64,000 nt of DNA from Pseudomonas orientalis (GTDB taxonomy: Bacteria > Pseudomonadota > Gammaproteobacteria > Pseudomonadales > Pseudomonadaceae): contig NZ_CP094351.1 in assembly GCF_022807995.1 (NCBI RefSeq), forward strand, positions 4,573,501-4,637,500, in the 5' to 3' direction. Under the pieces are notes generated by a model, which did not search any database, had not been told where the DNA came from, and saw nothing but the letters and a program-made list of their open reading frames with translations. A program made the position numbers and the translations under genes. This document shows, piece by piece, positions 17,411 to 25,014 of the stretch. The stretch's first letter is position 1. Every line of letters begins with the position of its first letter.

Positions 17411-17817
17411 TATCTACACAACTCTGGAGCGCCCAACCGTAACCACGATGCGCAGCGAGCCGCTCTTGATCTTGATCTGCTTTTGATCTTAGGCGCCCCG
17501 TTAAACCACGCTGGCCGAACGCAGGCTTGAATCCGTGGGTAACCCGGCAGGACGCCGGGTTAGCCGCACTGGGCCAGGGATGGCCCATTGCGGCGGCCCA
17601 CGGATTCAAGCCTGCGTTCGGGCACACCGAGCATTAGCGAGGTGCCGAGTGGTGGGGCAAGAGCGTTTTGCTTACTTTTGCGCTTTTCAAAAGTGAGCCG
17701 CCGTAAGGGCGGAACCCTAAGTGGCCGTTACCTAAATAACGGATATGTACTCGGTCCAATCCAACATCCTGATCGGCCCTGAGGCCGCCATCGGGGGCAA
17801 GCCCCCTCCCACATTTG
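17411..17817. repeat. Dispersed structured element, copy A
   Basis: This approximately 407-bp element recurs at 33674-34077. The left block contains CCACGATGCG, then AGCGAGCCGCTCTTGATCTT. The core is a three-helix palindrome: outer helix 17516-17539 with 17597-17620 (24 bp perfect), hairpin 17541-17548 with 17554-17561 (8 bp), and hairpin 17563-17576 with 17581-17594 (12 pairs plus an internal T-A pair and one C/T mismatch). The right block has GAGCGTTTTGCTTACTTTTG, a 7-bp ACTTTTG/CAAAAGT hairpin, CCGCC/GGCGG and CCGTTA/TAACGG hairpins. It ends in a single REP half. In 17411-17460 it has an additional TTGATC repeat not in copy B. It sits between two plus-strand genes. A frame at 17588-17782 is shared with copy B but I do not call it a gene. 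Confidence 0.9.
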
Positions 17818-17973
17818 GATCGCGGAGCGTCAGGTAGATAAGCGTTGGCTGTCCGGCCGTCGCGGCAGCCAGCTCTCTCCTACATTTCCCAGCCTTTCAA
17901 GCTTGAACACGCAGCACGACCCCAATCCCGATCGAACATCTATCCTTACCTCAGGTCCACGTAAAGGAGAGCA

Positions 17974-18009
17974 ATGGATCGGAGGGATGTTCATCGTGCA
18001 TATCGCTGA
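17974..18009 (+). CDS. Possible 11-codon leader peptide overlapping the glycosyltransferase start
   Basis: An ATG at 17974 has a strong ribosome site, AAAGGAG, 6 bases upstream. It encodes MDRRDVHRAYR and stops at TGA 18007-18009, inside the glycosyltransferase gene but in another frame. The glycosyltransferase's own starts (17987 ATG or 17996 GTG) lie within it, so translation could be coupled. It could also be fortuitous; there is no homology to lean on. Confidence 0.35.
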   Translation: MDRRDVHRAYR

Positions 18010-19108
18010 CATAACCATGTTCTACGCCCCGGCCAGCGGCGGCGTACGCACGTACCTGGACGCCAAGCACCGGCGCCTGGCGCTTAAGCGCGGCATTCGT
18101 CACAGTCTGCTGGTGCCGGGCGCCCACTTGAGCGAGCGGGACGGTATTTTCGAGGTGCCGGCGCCGCCGCTGCCCTTCGGCAAAGGCTACCGCTTCCCCC
18201 TGCGCCTGGCGCCATGGCGAAATGTCCTGCACGATTTGCAGCCCGATCTGATTGAGGTCGGCGATCCCTACCTGACCGCCTGGGCCGCCCTGGACGCGCG
18301 GCGCCAGCTGGATGTGCCCGTCATCGGCTTTTATCACTCCGATCTCCCCCTGCTGGTGCGTAACCGCATGGGCGCCTGGTTTACCCCCAACGTCGAAGCA
18401 TATGTCAGCAAACTCTATGGGAATTTTGACCGGGTACTGGCCCCCAGCCAGGTGATGGCAGACAAACTCATTGGGCTTGGAGTGAAAAACGTTTTCGTAC
18501 AACCTCTGGGCGTCGACCTGCACACCTTCAACCCCGCCGTACGCGATCCTGGCCTGCGCGCCGAACTGGGAATCGCTGAAGACACCCGGCTGCTGATTTT
18601 CGCCGGGCGTGGCTCCAAGGAAAAAAACCTGCCGGTGCTGCTCAACTGCATGAAGCGCCTGGGCGAGGGCTATCACTTGTTGCTGGTAGGCTCCGGCATG
18701 CCGGCCAATGTGCCGGACAATGTCACCGTAGTCGATGGCTTCCGCCCGGCCGATCACGTTGCCCGCTTGATGGCCAGCGCCGATGCGTTGCTGCATGGCG
18801 GCGACCAGGAAACTTTCGGCCTGGTCATTCTGGAGGCCATGGCCTGTGGCATTCCGGTGGTTGCGGTGGCGGCGGGTGCCTTCACCGAGATTGTCGACGA
18901 ACGCTGTGGCCTGCTCTGCGCGCCCAACAACCCCAAGGCGATGGCCGATGCGGTACGCGAACTGTTTGGCGCCGACAGTCGTCGTCTCGGGGAACAGGCC
19001 CGGCGCCATGTCGAACAGCATTATGCGTGGGATGCGGTGGTGGACAGCCTGCTGGGGCATTACCACGCCGTGCTGGGCACGCAAAAACCGATGCTCGCCC
19101 ATGGTTGA
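17996..19108 (+). CDS. GT4-type glycosyltransferase
   Basis: From the GTG at 17996 the protein has 370 aa and begins with HIADITMFYAPASGGVRTY. It is a GT-B fold retaining glycosyltransferase. The N-terminal domain carries the acceptor-side glycine loop SGGVRTYL; the C-terminal domain has FAGRGSKEKNLPVLL and the donor-binding GGDQETFGLVILEAMACG with the E-x7-E pair. The acceptor is unknown; relatives include phosphatidylinositol mannosyltransferases. GGAGGG at 17981-17986 is spaced correctly for the GTG and is too close for the in-frame ATG at 17987. The next gene overlaps its stop by 8 bases. With the deacetylase and the membrane protein downstream it forms an apparent glycoconjugate operon. 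Confidence 0.88.
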   Translation: MHIADITMFYAPASGGVRTYLDAKHRRLALKRGIRHSLLVPGAHLSERDGIFEVPAPPLPFGKGYRFPLRLAPWRNVLHDLQPDLIEVGDPYLTAWAALDARRQLDVPVIGFYHSDLPLLVRNRMGAWFTPNVEAYVSKLYGNFDRVLAPSQVMADKLIGLGVKNVFVQPLGVDLHTFNPAVRDPGLRAELGIAEDTRLLIFAGRGSKEKNLPVLLNCMKRLGEGYHLLLVGSGMPANVPDNVTVVDGFRPADHVARLMASADALLHGGDQETFGLVILEAMACGIPVVAVAAGAFTEIVDERCGLLCAPNNPKAMADAVRELFGADSRRLGEQARRHVEQHYAWDAVVDSLLGHYHAVLGTQKPMLAHG

Positions 19109-19853
19109 ACGCTCAGTCATGCTGGTGCTGCACGATGTGGCGCCGAATACCTGGCCCGATTATCGACCCTTTGTCGAGGCGGTCGATGCCCTCGGCAGTG
19201 TTCCTATCACCTGGCTGGTCGTCCCCGACTTTCATCACCACCACGCCCTGGACGCTCATGCCGACTTCCGGCGCCTGCTCGACCATCGCGTGGCAAAGGG
19301 CGATGAACTCACCTTGCACGGCTATTACCACTGCGACGATCAACCCCGGCCACGTACGCCACGGGACTGGTTCATGCGACGCATCTATACCCATGAAGGC
19401 GAGTTCTACCAGCTGTCCGAGGCCGAGGCATTGCAGCGCCTGACCGCCGGCATCGAGGTGTTCCAGCGCAATGACTGGCCCCTGCAAGGGTTTGTCGCAC
19501 CCGCCTGGCTGATGAGCCAGGGCACCCGGTTGGCGTTGCGTCAGTTACCGCTGCGCTACACCAGCGACCCGCAGCATCTGTATCGCCTGCCTGACTTCAC
19601 GCCCGTCCACGCCCCGGGCCTGGTGTGGAGCGCTCGCACCGCGTGGCGCCGAGGCCTGTCCAAAGTGTTGAGCGATCGACGCGAGCAGCGCTGGCAGTCC
19701 GCACCGGTGATCCGACTAGGGTTGCACCCCGTCGATATGCGCCACGGGTTTTCCCGTCGATACTGGCTGCAAACCCTGGAGCGCCTGCTTGATGATGGAC
19801 GCACGCCACAGACCAAATCCGTGTGGCTGTCGACGCTGCCATGCGCCGGCTGA
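19101..19853 (+). CDS. DUF2334 polysaccharide deacetylase-like protein
   Basis: This 250-aa protein belongs to the NodB-like carbohydrate esterase 4 superfamily. It starts MVERSVMLVLHDVAPNTWP, where HDVAP carries the metal/catalytic Asp. ELTLHGYYHCDD supplies the metal-binding histidines, and LGLHPVDMRHGF the C-terminal His motif. It would remove acetyl groups from an N-acetylated sugar. No signal peptide is seen, so it acts in the cytoplasm or at its inner-membrane face. The ATG at 19101 overlaps the glycosyltransferase stop by 8 bases and the next gene overlaps its end by 13 bases: strong translational coupling. A plausible pathway is transfer of GlcNAc to a lipid followed by deacetylation. 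Confidence 0.87.
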   Translation: MVERSVMLVLHDVAPNTWPDYRPFVEAVDALGSVPITWLVVPDFHHHHALDAHADFRRLLDHRVAKGDELTLHGYYHCDDQPRPRTPRDWFMRRIYTHEGEFYQLSEAEALQRLTAGIEVFQRNDWPLQGFVAPAWLMSQGTRLALRQLPLRYTSDPQHLYRLPDFTPVHAPGLVWSARTAWRRGLSKVLSDRREQRWQSAPVIRLGLHPVDMRHGFSRRYWLQTLERLLDDGRTPQTKSVWLSTLPCAG

Positions 19854-20950
19854 TCTGGCTGGTACTGGCGCTGCTGGTCGCGCTGGTGATCCCGGTGTGG
19901 CTGGGTGGCGGCGAAACCATTGCGCGCCTGCGCCAGTTCCCCCTGCCCCAGTTGTTGGGGATGTTTGCCATGATCATCGGCTGCTGGTTAATCAACAGCC
20001 TGCGCATGCGCTTATTGCTTGGCGAACAACGCAGTCGATTGGGATGGCGCAAAAGCCTGGGCGTGGTGATATCGACCGAGTTCGCCATGTGCGCGACGCC
20101 GGGCGGCAGCGGCGGCCCCTTGACGCTGATGGGCCTGCTGGCCCGCAACGGCATACGTCCGGCTCACGGCAGCGCGGTGTTCGCCATGGACCAGTTGAGT
20201 GACTTGGTGTTCTTTTTCTGCGCACTGGTGGGCATCGTGCTGTATGCGCTGTTCCATAGCCTCAGCCCGCGCCTGGAATGGCTGCTGGGGCTCAGTGCCG
20301 TATCGATGGTCGGTGGCGTCGTCGGCGGCCTGTTGGTGGTGCACTTTCATCGCCGCCTGATTCGCCTGGCCGGACGGGCACTCAAGGCCATGAAGGTGCG
20401 CGTCGGCACCCGCCGGCGCTGGGCCCGCCGGTTGCTGCGCTTCCTCGCGGCATTCACCCAAACACTGAAATTACCCTGGAGCATCCTGCTCGGGGTATTT
20501 GCGCTGACCAGCCTGCACTGGTTATTACGCTATAGCGTGCTGTACCTGGCGCTGCGCGGCCTGGGTGGTGAAGTGCAGTGGGCCTGGAGCTTCCTGATCC
20601 AGATGCTGTCCTTGACCGCCGGGCAATTCAGCCTGCTGCCAGGCGGGGCCGGGGCGGCGGAGCTGACGTCGGCGGCACTGCTCGCGCCGATGGTGGGCAA
20701 CGCCACGGCGGCGGCGGCGATCCTGATCTGGCGGGCAGTGACCTACTACTTCTATCTGCTGGCCGGCGCGCCGGTGTTTCTGCTGATGGTGGGCAAACCG
20801 CTGCTCAAGCGTCTTTTCCGGGGGCCGCAGGCGGCTTTTCATCCTTCTGCAACTGCTCCCACAACTGGGCGGCACCGGGAAAGTCAGTACCATCCTCAGC
20901 ACCCAGTGCGTCCGGATCGTAGCGACTCAGACAGCCCTCGCCCACGGTAG
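19841..20950 (+). CDS. Lysylphosphatidylglycerol synthase TM-region (UPF0104) family membrane protein
   Basis: The 369-aa integral membrane protein has about eight hydrophobic segments, starting with LIWLVLALLVALVIPVWLGG. The family motif region is visible as FAMCATPGGSGGPLTLMG and QFSLLPGGAGAAELTSAALL, both typical of the flippase-like half of MprF and AglD-type proteins. It has no aminoacyl-transferase domain. In this operon it may move a glycolipid product across the inner membrane. The ATG at 19841 is preferred to GTG 19823. The last 45 residues are Pro/Ser/Arg-rich, atypical for the family, and are encoded opposite the small gene at 20805-20990. Confidence 0.85.
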   Translation: MRRLIWLVLALLVALVIPVWLGGGETIARLRQFPLPQLLGMFAMIIGCWLINSLRMRLLLGEQRSRLGWRKSLGVVISTEFAMCATPGGSGGPLTLMGLLARNGIRPAHGSAVFAMDQLSDLVFFFCALVGIVLYALFHSLSPRLEWLLGLSAVSMVGGVVGGLLVVHFHRRLIRLAGRALKAMKVRVGTRRRWARRLLRFLAAFTQTLKLPWSILLGVFALTSLHWLLRYSVLYLALRGLGGEVQWAWSFLIQMLSLTAGQFSLLPGGAGAAELTSAALLAPMVGNATAAAAILIWRAVTYYFYLLAGAPVFLLMVGKPLLKRLFRGPQAAFHPSATAPTTGRHRESQYHPQHPVRPDRSDSDSPRPR

Positions 20951-20990
20951 CGGGGGGCCTGGAAGTCGCCTTGTCGAGTGGGTCGGTCAT
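20805..20990 (-). CDS. Small hypothetical protein (61 aa) antisense to a 3' end
   Basis: The ATG at 20990 has an excellent AGGAGG ribosome site 6 bases upstream. The protein is acidic and Pro/Ala-rich (MTDPLDKATSRPPATVGEG, later LWEQLQKDEKPPAAPGKDA) with no membrane segment; it looks like a short Pseudomonas hypothetical. Its last 146 bases overlap the 3' end of the convergent membrane-protein gene on the other strand. The purU terminator is 16 bases upstream of its start, so it needs read-through or its own promoter. No function can be proposed. The ribosome site and protein composition make it more credible than a shadow frame. Confidence 0.7.
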   Translation of the reverse strand: MTDPLDKATSRPPATVGEGCLSRYDPDALGAEDGTDFPGAAQLWEQLQKDEKPPAAPGKDA

Positions 20991-21005
20991 GGCCGCCTCC
21001 TGAAA

Positions 21006-21040
21006 ATAAAAAGGGCCCGGAGAGTTTTACTCCCGGGCCC
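21006..21040 (-). terminator. Intrinsic terminator of purU
   Basis: GGGCCCGG at 21013-21020 pairs exactly with CCGGGCCC at 21033-21040. On the minus strand TTTTTAT follows. It lies between the purU stop and the start of the 61-aa gene. Confidence 0.88.
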
Positions 21041-21066
21041 CTGCTCGTTCAATCAAAACGCGTCGG

Positions 21067-21915
21067 TCAGAACACCACGGTCTTGTTGCCGTGCACCAAT
21101 ACGCGATCTTCCAGGTGATAACGCAAGCCACGGGCCAGCACCATCTTCTCGACGTCGCGACCGAAACGCACCATGTCTTCGATGCTGTCGCTGTGGCTGA
21201 CGCGCACCACGTCCTGCTCGATGATCGGACCGGCGTCCAGTTCTTCGGTGACGTAGTGACAGGTCGCGCCAATCAGCTTCACGCCACGCAGGGACGCCTG
21301 GTGATAAGGCTTGGCACCCACGAACGACGGCAGGAAGCTGTGGTGAATGTTGATCACCTTGCCGGCGTATTCGCGGCACAGTTCCGGCGGCAGGATCTGC
21401 ATGTAGCGCGCCAGCACCACCACGTCGGCTGCGTGCTGCTTGACCAGGCGCGACACTTCGGCAAACGCGGGCTCCTTGTCCTGCGGGTTGACCGGCACGT
21501 GGTAATACGGGATGCCATGCCATTCGACCATGCTGCGCAGGTCATCATGGTTGGAAATCACACACGCAATTTCGCAATCGAGTTCATCGCTGTGCCAGCG
21601 GTGCAGCAGGTCCGCCAGGCAGTGGGATTCACGGCTGGCCATCAGCACGACGCGTTTCTTCTGCTCTGTGTCAGTGATGTGCCAGGTCATCGAAAACTCT
21701 TCGGCGATCGGCGCAAACGCCTCGCGAAAGGCTTGCAGACCAAAAGGCAAAGTATCGGCACGGATTTCGTGACGCATGAAAAACCAACCGCTGAGGTCAT
21801 CCGAGTGATGGCTCGCCTCGGTGATCCAACCGTTATGAGAAGCCAGAAAGTTACTGACCTTGGCAACGATGCCAACCCGGTCCGGGCAAGCAATCACCAG
21901 CCGAAAAGTGCGCAT
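21067..21915 (-). CDS. purU: Formyltetrahydrofolate deformylase
   Basis: This 282-aa enzyme hydrolyses 10-formyl-THF to THF and formate (EC 3.5.1.10), balancing one-carbon pools. The N-terminal ACT domain (residues 1-85: MRTFRLVIACPDRVGIVAKV) binds regulatory amino acids. The C-terminal formyltransferase-like domain carries VINIHHSFLPSFVGAKPYHQ and HYVTEELDAGPIIEQD, which hold the catalytic His and Asp. The frame extends 12 codons further, but the ATG at 21915 gives the canonical MRTFRLVIACPDR. It is divergent from mvaT and ends at a clear terminator. Confidence 0.96.
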   Translation of the reverse strand: MRTFRLVIACPDRVGIVAKVSNFLASHNGWITEASHHSDDLSGWFFMRHEIRADTLPFGLQAFREAFAPIAEEFSMTWHITDTEQKKRVVLMASRESHCLADLLHRWHSDELDCEIACVISNHDDLRSMVEWHGIPYYHVPVNPQDKEPAFAEVSRLVKQHAADVVVLARYMQILPPELCREYAGKVINIHHSFLPSFVGAKPYHQASLRGVKLIGATCHYVTEELDAGPIIEQDVVRVSHSDSIEDMVRFGRDVEKMVLARGLRYHLEDRVLVHGNKTVVF

Positions 21916-22028
21916 TAGGGGGAAACTCCAGAACTTCGCAAAGGCCGCCATTCTAGCGATTGCGCAGAAAAACTGCAGTACTCCTTGCGCCTTATTCTGC
22001 TGCCTGACGCTGGCAACACCCCTTAATA

Positions 22029-22063
22029 GCGTAAGGTTTTACCACCGTTATATGGCCTTACGC
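22029..22063. promoter_or_regulatory. 8-bp inverted repeat in the purU-mvaT intergenic region
   Basis: GCGTAAGG and CCTTACGC are exact complements separated by 19 bases within the 346-bp AT-rich spacer (21916-22261). The centre-to-centre spacing of about 27 bp could suit a regulator binding spaced half-sites. The rest of the spacer has no gene, only AT-rich DNA of the kind MvaT itself binds, so autoregulation is possible. Confidence 0.35.
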
Positions 22064-22186
22064 ACGCAAGCTCGGCACTTAGCCGAATTAAGCTGAATGT
22101 TTTTAGCCGCACACCCGATAATTAACTCGACTGCAAAGCGCTGCCAAAAAACTTCAATCTAATTCACATAAATAGCTGCTTAAATG

Positions 22187-22215
22187 TTTACTTGATGAAA
22201 TTGCCTGACTATTAT
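22187..22215 (+). promoter_or_regulatory. Candidate sigma-70 promoter of mvaT
   Basis: TTTACT, a 17-base spacer and TATTAT (one mismatch to TATAAT) lie about 45 bp before the mvaT ATG. The match is partial in the -35 box. Confidence 0.45.
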
Positions 22216-22261
22216 TAGGCCACTCACCCTGTCAATCAGCGTTCTACATAAGGTAGTCCAC

Positions 22262-22636
22262 ATGTCTCTGATCAACGAATACCGCGCCACCGAAGAAGCT
22301 ATCAAAGAGCTGCAAGCCCGTTTGAAGAACCTGTCGCAAGACGACAAGCTGAAAACCGAGCTGGAATTCGAAGGCAAACTGCGCACCCTGATGGGGGAAT
22401 ACTCCAAATCCCTGCGTGACATCATCGCGCTGCTGGATCCGGAATCGAAAGTTAAAGCACCGCGCGGCGCTGTGAAAACTACCGGCACCAAACGTGCTCG
22501 CAAGGTCAAGCAGTACAAAAACCCGCACAACGGTGAAGTGATTGAAACCAAAGGTGGCAATCACAAGACCCTGAAAGAGTGGAAAGCCAAGTGGGGCGGT
22601 GACGTGGTAGAAGGTTGGGCTACCCTGCTGGGCTAA
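22262..22636 (+). CDS. mvaT: H-NS-like xenogeneic silencer MvaT
   Basis: This 124-aa nucleoid protein has the exact length of P. aeruginosa MvaT. The N-terminal 60 residues (MSLINEYRATEEAIKELQAR) form the dimerising coiled coil. A basic linker with KTTGTKRARKVKQYKNPHNG joins it to the DNA-binding domain, ending ETKGGNHKTLKEWKAKWGGD. It coats AT-rich and horizontally acquired DNA and represses it. A clean promoter-like sequence, AAGGTAG ribosome site and strong terminator show a single-gene unit. MvaT rather than MvaU is favoured by sequence impression, without a direct comparison. Confidence 0.93.
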   Translation: MSLINEYRATEEAIKELQARLKNLSQDDKLKTELEFEGKLRTLMGEYSKSLRDIIALLDPESKVKAPRGAVKTTGTKRARKVKQYKNPHNGEVIETKGGNHKTLKEWKAKWGGDVVEGWATLLG

Positions 22637-22671
22637 GCCTGGTCGGATCTGCATCCGATACGCAACACATT

Positions 22672-22700
22672 AAAAACGCCAGCTAGCTGGCGTTTTTTAT
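22672..22700. terminator. Terminator between mvaT and sbcB
   Basis: AAAAACGCCAGCTAGCTGGCGTTTTTT is a near-perfect palindrome with A-run and T-run on either side, so it can stop both the mvaT transcript and, from the other strand, sbcB. Confidence 0.92.
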
Positions 22701-22726
22701 TGTCTGGATATTTTGCAGTTGCTCGG

Positions 22727-24154
22727 CTACAGATTCAGGCGGGCCGCTAAAGAGTCGGCATAGTCTTGCCATTCACCCAGTACCTGGCACTGAAACGAAG
22801 TCGCACTGTTTTCCAACTCCTTATGGGCCTGCTTAAATGCCGCCAAGGTATTCGGCGCGCCCCATGCCGGGTCTGACAACCGTTGCTGACAGAAAAGTCT
22901 CCAGCGTTCTTGCTCCTCATTGTTCAAGGTTTCAGGAAAGTTACGCGCGCGGTAGCGAAATAATAATTCCGGCAATCGATGATCATCGAACGGCCATTGC
23001 TGGCGTCCCAGTTGTACCGGCTCCGCCATGCGAACTTGTTCACATAAGCGCCGATCACGGTCGCCAATAAAACCCTCATAGAGCTGCTGCTCCGGATCGG
23101 CATTCGGCGCATATTCCTCCTCGGCGTAAACCTTCGCCAACTTGTCACGCCAAAGTTCCTGTGCGTCAGTTAGTCGCAGCGCCCGTGCCTGGTAAACCTC
23201 CATATCCAATTGCAGCCGCTCGCGATCTTGCGCGCGCAGCACCTTCAAGGGCGCCACGACCGGACAGCGGTTGATGTGCAGCAACTTGAGCGGCACCGGC
23301 AGATCACCCGCCGCCAGCTCATCGCGTCGCGTATAGAGGCGCTCGCGCAGCGTCTGGACGTCCAGTTCGAGCAGGGCCTGCGGGTCGAGCCCCAAGTCAC
23401 ACACAATCAGGGCATTGCGATTGCGCGGATGCCAGGCCAACGGCAAGACAACCCCAAGATAATGACGCTCGGCGCTGAACCGTCCGGAAATATGCACCAG
23501 CGGCTGCAACAAGCGCACCTGGTCCATCACCCGTTGCTTGCTACGCAACTGGAATAGCCATTCATACAGCTTGGGTTGTTTGTCCCGCACCAACCGCGCC
23601 AGGGCGATGGTCGCGCGCACGTCAGACAACGCATCGTGGGCCTGGCCGTGGTCGATGCCATTGGCTTGCGTCAGGCGCTCAAGCTTGAGCGTCACGCGCC
23701 CGTCCTGCTCGGGCCATACAATTCCCTCCGGGCGCAGGGCATACGCGGTACGCATCACATCGATCAAGTCCCAGCGGCTGTTACCGCCCTGCCACTCGCG
23801 CGCGTAAGGGTCGAAAAAGTTGCGGTACAGGCTGTAGCGCGTCATTTCATCGTCAAAACGCAGGGTGTTGTAACCCGCGCCGCAGGTACCGGGGGCCGAG
23901 AGCTCGGCATGCACCCGCGTCATGAAGTCCGCTTCGGCAAGGCCTTTCTGCGCCAGGACCTGCGGCGTGATACCGGTGATCGCACACGCCGCCGGATGGG
24001 GCAGAATATCGTCGCCGGGCTGGCAATACAGATTGATCGGCGGGCCGACCTCGTTGAGCTCGAGGTCGGTACGAATGCCGGCTACCTGCAGCGGGCGATC
24101 GCTGCGCGGGTTGATCCCGGTGGTTTCATAGTCGTACCAGAAAATGGAGGTCAC
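22727..24154 (-). CDS. sbcB: Exodeoxyribonuclease I
   Basis: This 475-aa protein is a 3'-5' single-strand DNA exonuclease in recombination and mismatch repair. The DnaQ-fold active site starts at once: TSIFWYDYETTGINP has the ExoI motif DxE (Asp8, Glu10). GIDHGQAHDALSDVRATIAL carries the Exo III-type HxxxxxD motif. The C-terminal SH3-like and helical domains give the usual E. coli-like length (475 aa). It is a stand-alone gene convergent with mvaT. Confidence 0.96.
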   Translation of the reverse strand: MTSIFWYDYETTGINPRSDRPLQVAGIRTDLELNEVGPPINLYCQPGDDILPHPAACAITGITPQVLAQKGLAEADFMTRVHAELSAPGTCGAGYNTLRFDDEMTRYSLYRNFFDPYAREWQGGNSRWDLIDVMRTAYALRPEGIVWPEQDGRVTLKLERLTQANGIDHGQAHDALSDVRATIALARLVRDKQPKLYEWLFQLRSKQRVMDQVRLLQPLVHISGRFSAERHYLGVVLPLAWHPRNRNALIVCDLGLDPQALLELDVQTLRERLYTRRDELAAGDLPVPLKLLHINRCPVVAPLKVLRAQDRERLQLDMEVYQARALRLTDAQELWRDKLAKVYAEEEYAPNADPEQQLYEGFIGDRDRRLCEQVRMAEPVQLGRQQWPFDDHRLPELLFRYRARNFPETLNNEEQERWRLFCQQRLSDPAWGAPNTLAAFKQAHKELENSATSFQCQVLGEWQDYADSLAARLNL

Positions 24155-24321
24155 GGGTTGTTCCTGTGCTGAAGACCGGCAAAGTCTAGGCGCTGCAAGG
24201 TGTCAGGGGCCAGCGATACCTATACTGGACAAACATCCAGCAAAATCTTCAAGGGTTGCTTCCCGCCTCGACACTGCTAGCATCCGTCTCTCTCAGTCGC
24301 TTCGCACTGCCAAGGATCGCA

Positions 24322-25014
24322 ATGCCAACAGCTCCTCTGGATACCTGCTACCAGATCGAGACCCCCGAGGGTATCGACCTGCCCTTGCGCCCTGCCGGCC
24401 TTGCGCCAAGGGCATTGGCCTACGCCTTCGATCTGCTCGCACGCGGCGTGATCATGGGCATCCTGCTGGTGCCCCTGGCGCTGCTTGGCAACCTCGGGCT
24501 CGGCCTGGGCTCGCTGCTGCTGTTCCTGGTCAGCTGGTGGTACATGGTGCTGTTCGAAGTGCTCAACCAGGGCTGCTCGCCCGGCAAGCAGGTCATGGGC
24601 CTGCGGGTGGTGCAGGACGACGGTACCGCCATCGGTTGGTCGGCATCGCTGATCCGCAACCTGCTGCGTTTTGTCGATATGCTGCCCTTCGGCTACTTCT
24701 TCGGTGCCATCAGTTGCCTGCAACATCCGCACTTCAAGCGGCTCGGCGACCTGGCGGCGGGTACGCTGGTGGTCTACCGCGAACAATCGCTGGCCCGTCC
24801 GCCCCTACCTCAAGCCACCGCCCTGCGCCTGCCCTTCGCGCTGGAGCTGAGCGAACAGCGGGCGATTCTCGGGTTCGCCGAACGCCAGGCCGACCTGTCT
24901 GCCGAGCGGGTGCACGAGCTGGCTGCAATCCTCGCCGCGCCCTTGCAGGTGTCTCCGGCTCGCGCCGTGGAGCAACTCAACGGCGTGGCCCATGGTTTGT
25001 TGGGGCCGACATGA
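24322..25014 (+). CDS. RDD-family membrane protein
   Basis: This 230-aa inner-membrane protein has the RDD domain at residues 20-160: GLAPRALAYAFDLLARGVIM (the Arg-Asp pattern is ALAYAFD here), a second helix pair, then RNLLRFVDMLPFGYFFG. GCSPGKQVMGLRVV lies between, as in many RDD proteins. It is the first gene of a six-gene overlapping operon. The ATG at 24322 is chosen for its AAGGAT ribosome site and family start; the frame is open 66 bases further upstream. Some RDD proteins act as Na+/H+ antiporters, others as partners of SpoIIM; function here is unknown. Confidence 0.88.
   Translation: MPTAPLDTCYQIETPEGIDLPLRPAGLAPRALAYAFDLLARGVIMGILLVPLALLGNLGLGLGSLLLFLVSWWYMVLFEVLNQGCSPGKQVMGLRVVQDDGTAIGWSASLIRNLLRFVDMLPFGYFFGAISCLQHPHFKRLGDLAAGTLVVYREQSLARPPLPQATALRLPFALELSEQRAILGFAERQADLSAERVHELAAILAAPLQVSPARAVEQLNGVAHGLLGPT

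Noticed and set aside
17588..17782. A 64-aa frame within repeat copy A that is shared in part with a 108-aa frame in copy B
   Set aside because: The shared peptide follows from the repeat's DNA conservation. The frame starts differ, no ribosome site is seen, and changes between copies favour paired DNA positions over codons.
24144..25010. Long upstream extension of the SpoIIM-like frame through the RDD gene
   Set aside because: The extension is out of frame with the clear RDD protein and has no start signal; the ATG at 25011 overlapping the RDD stop is the normal coupled start.
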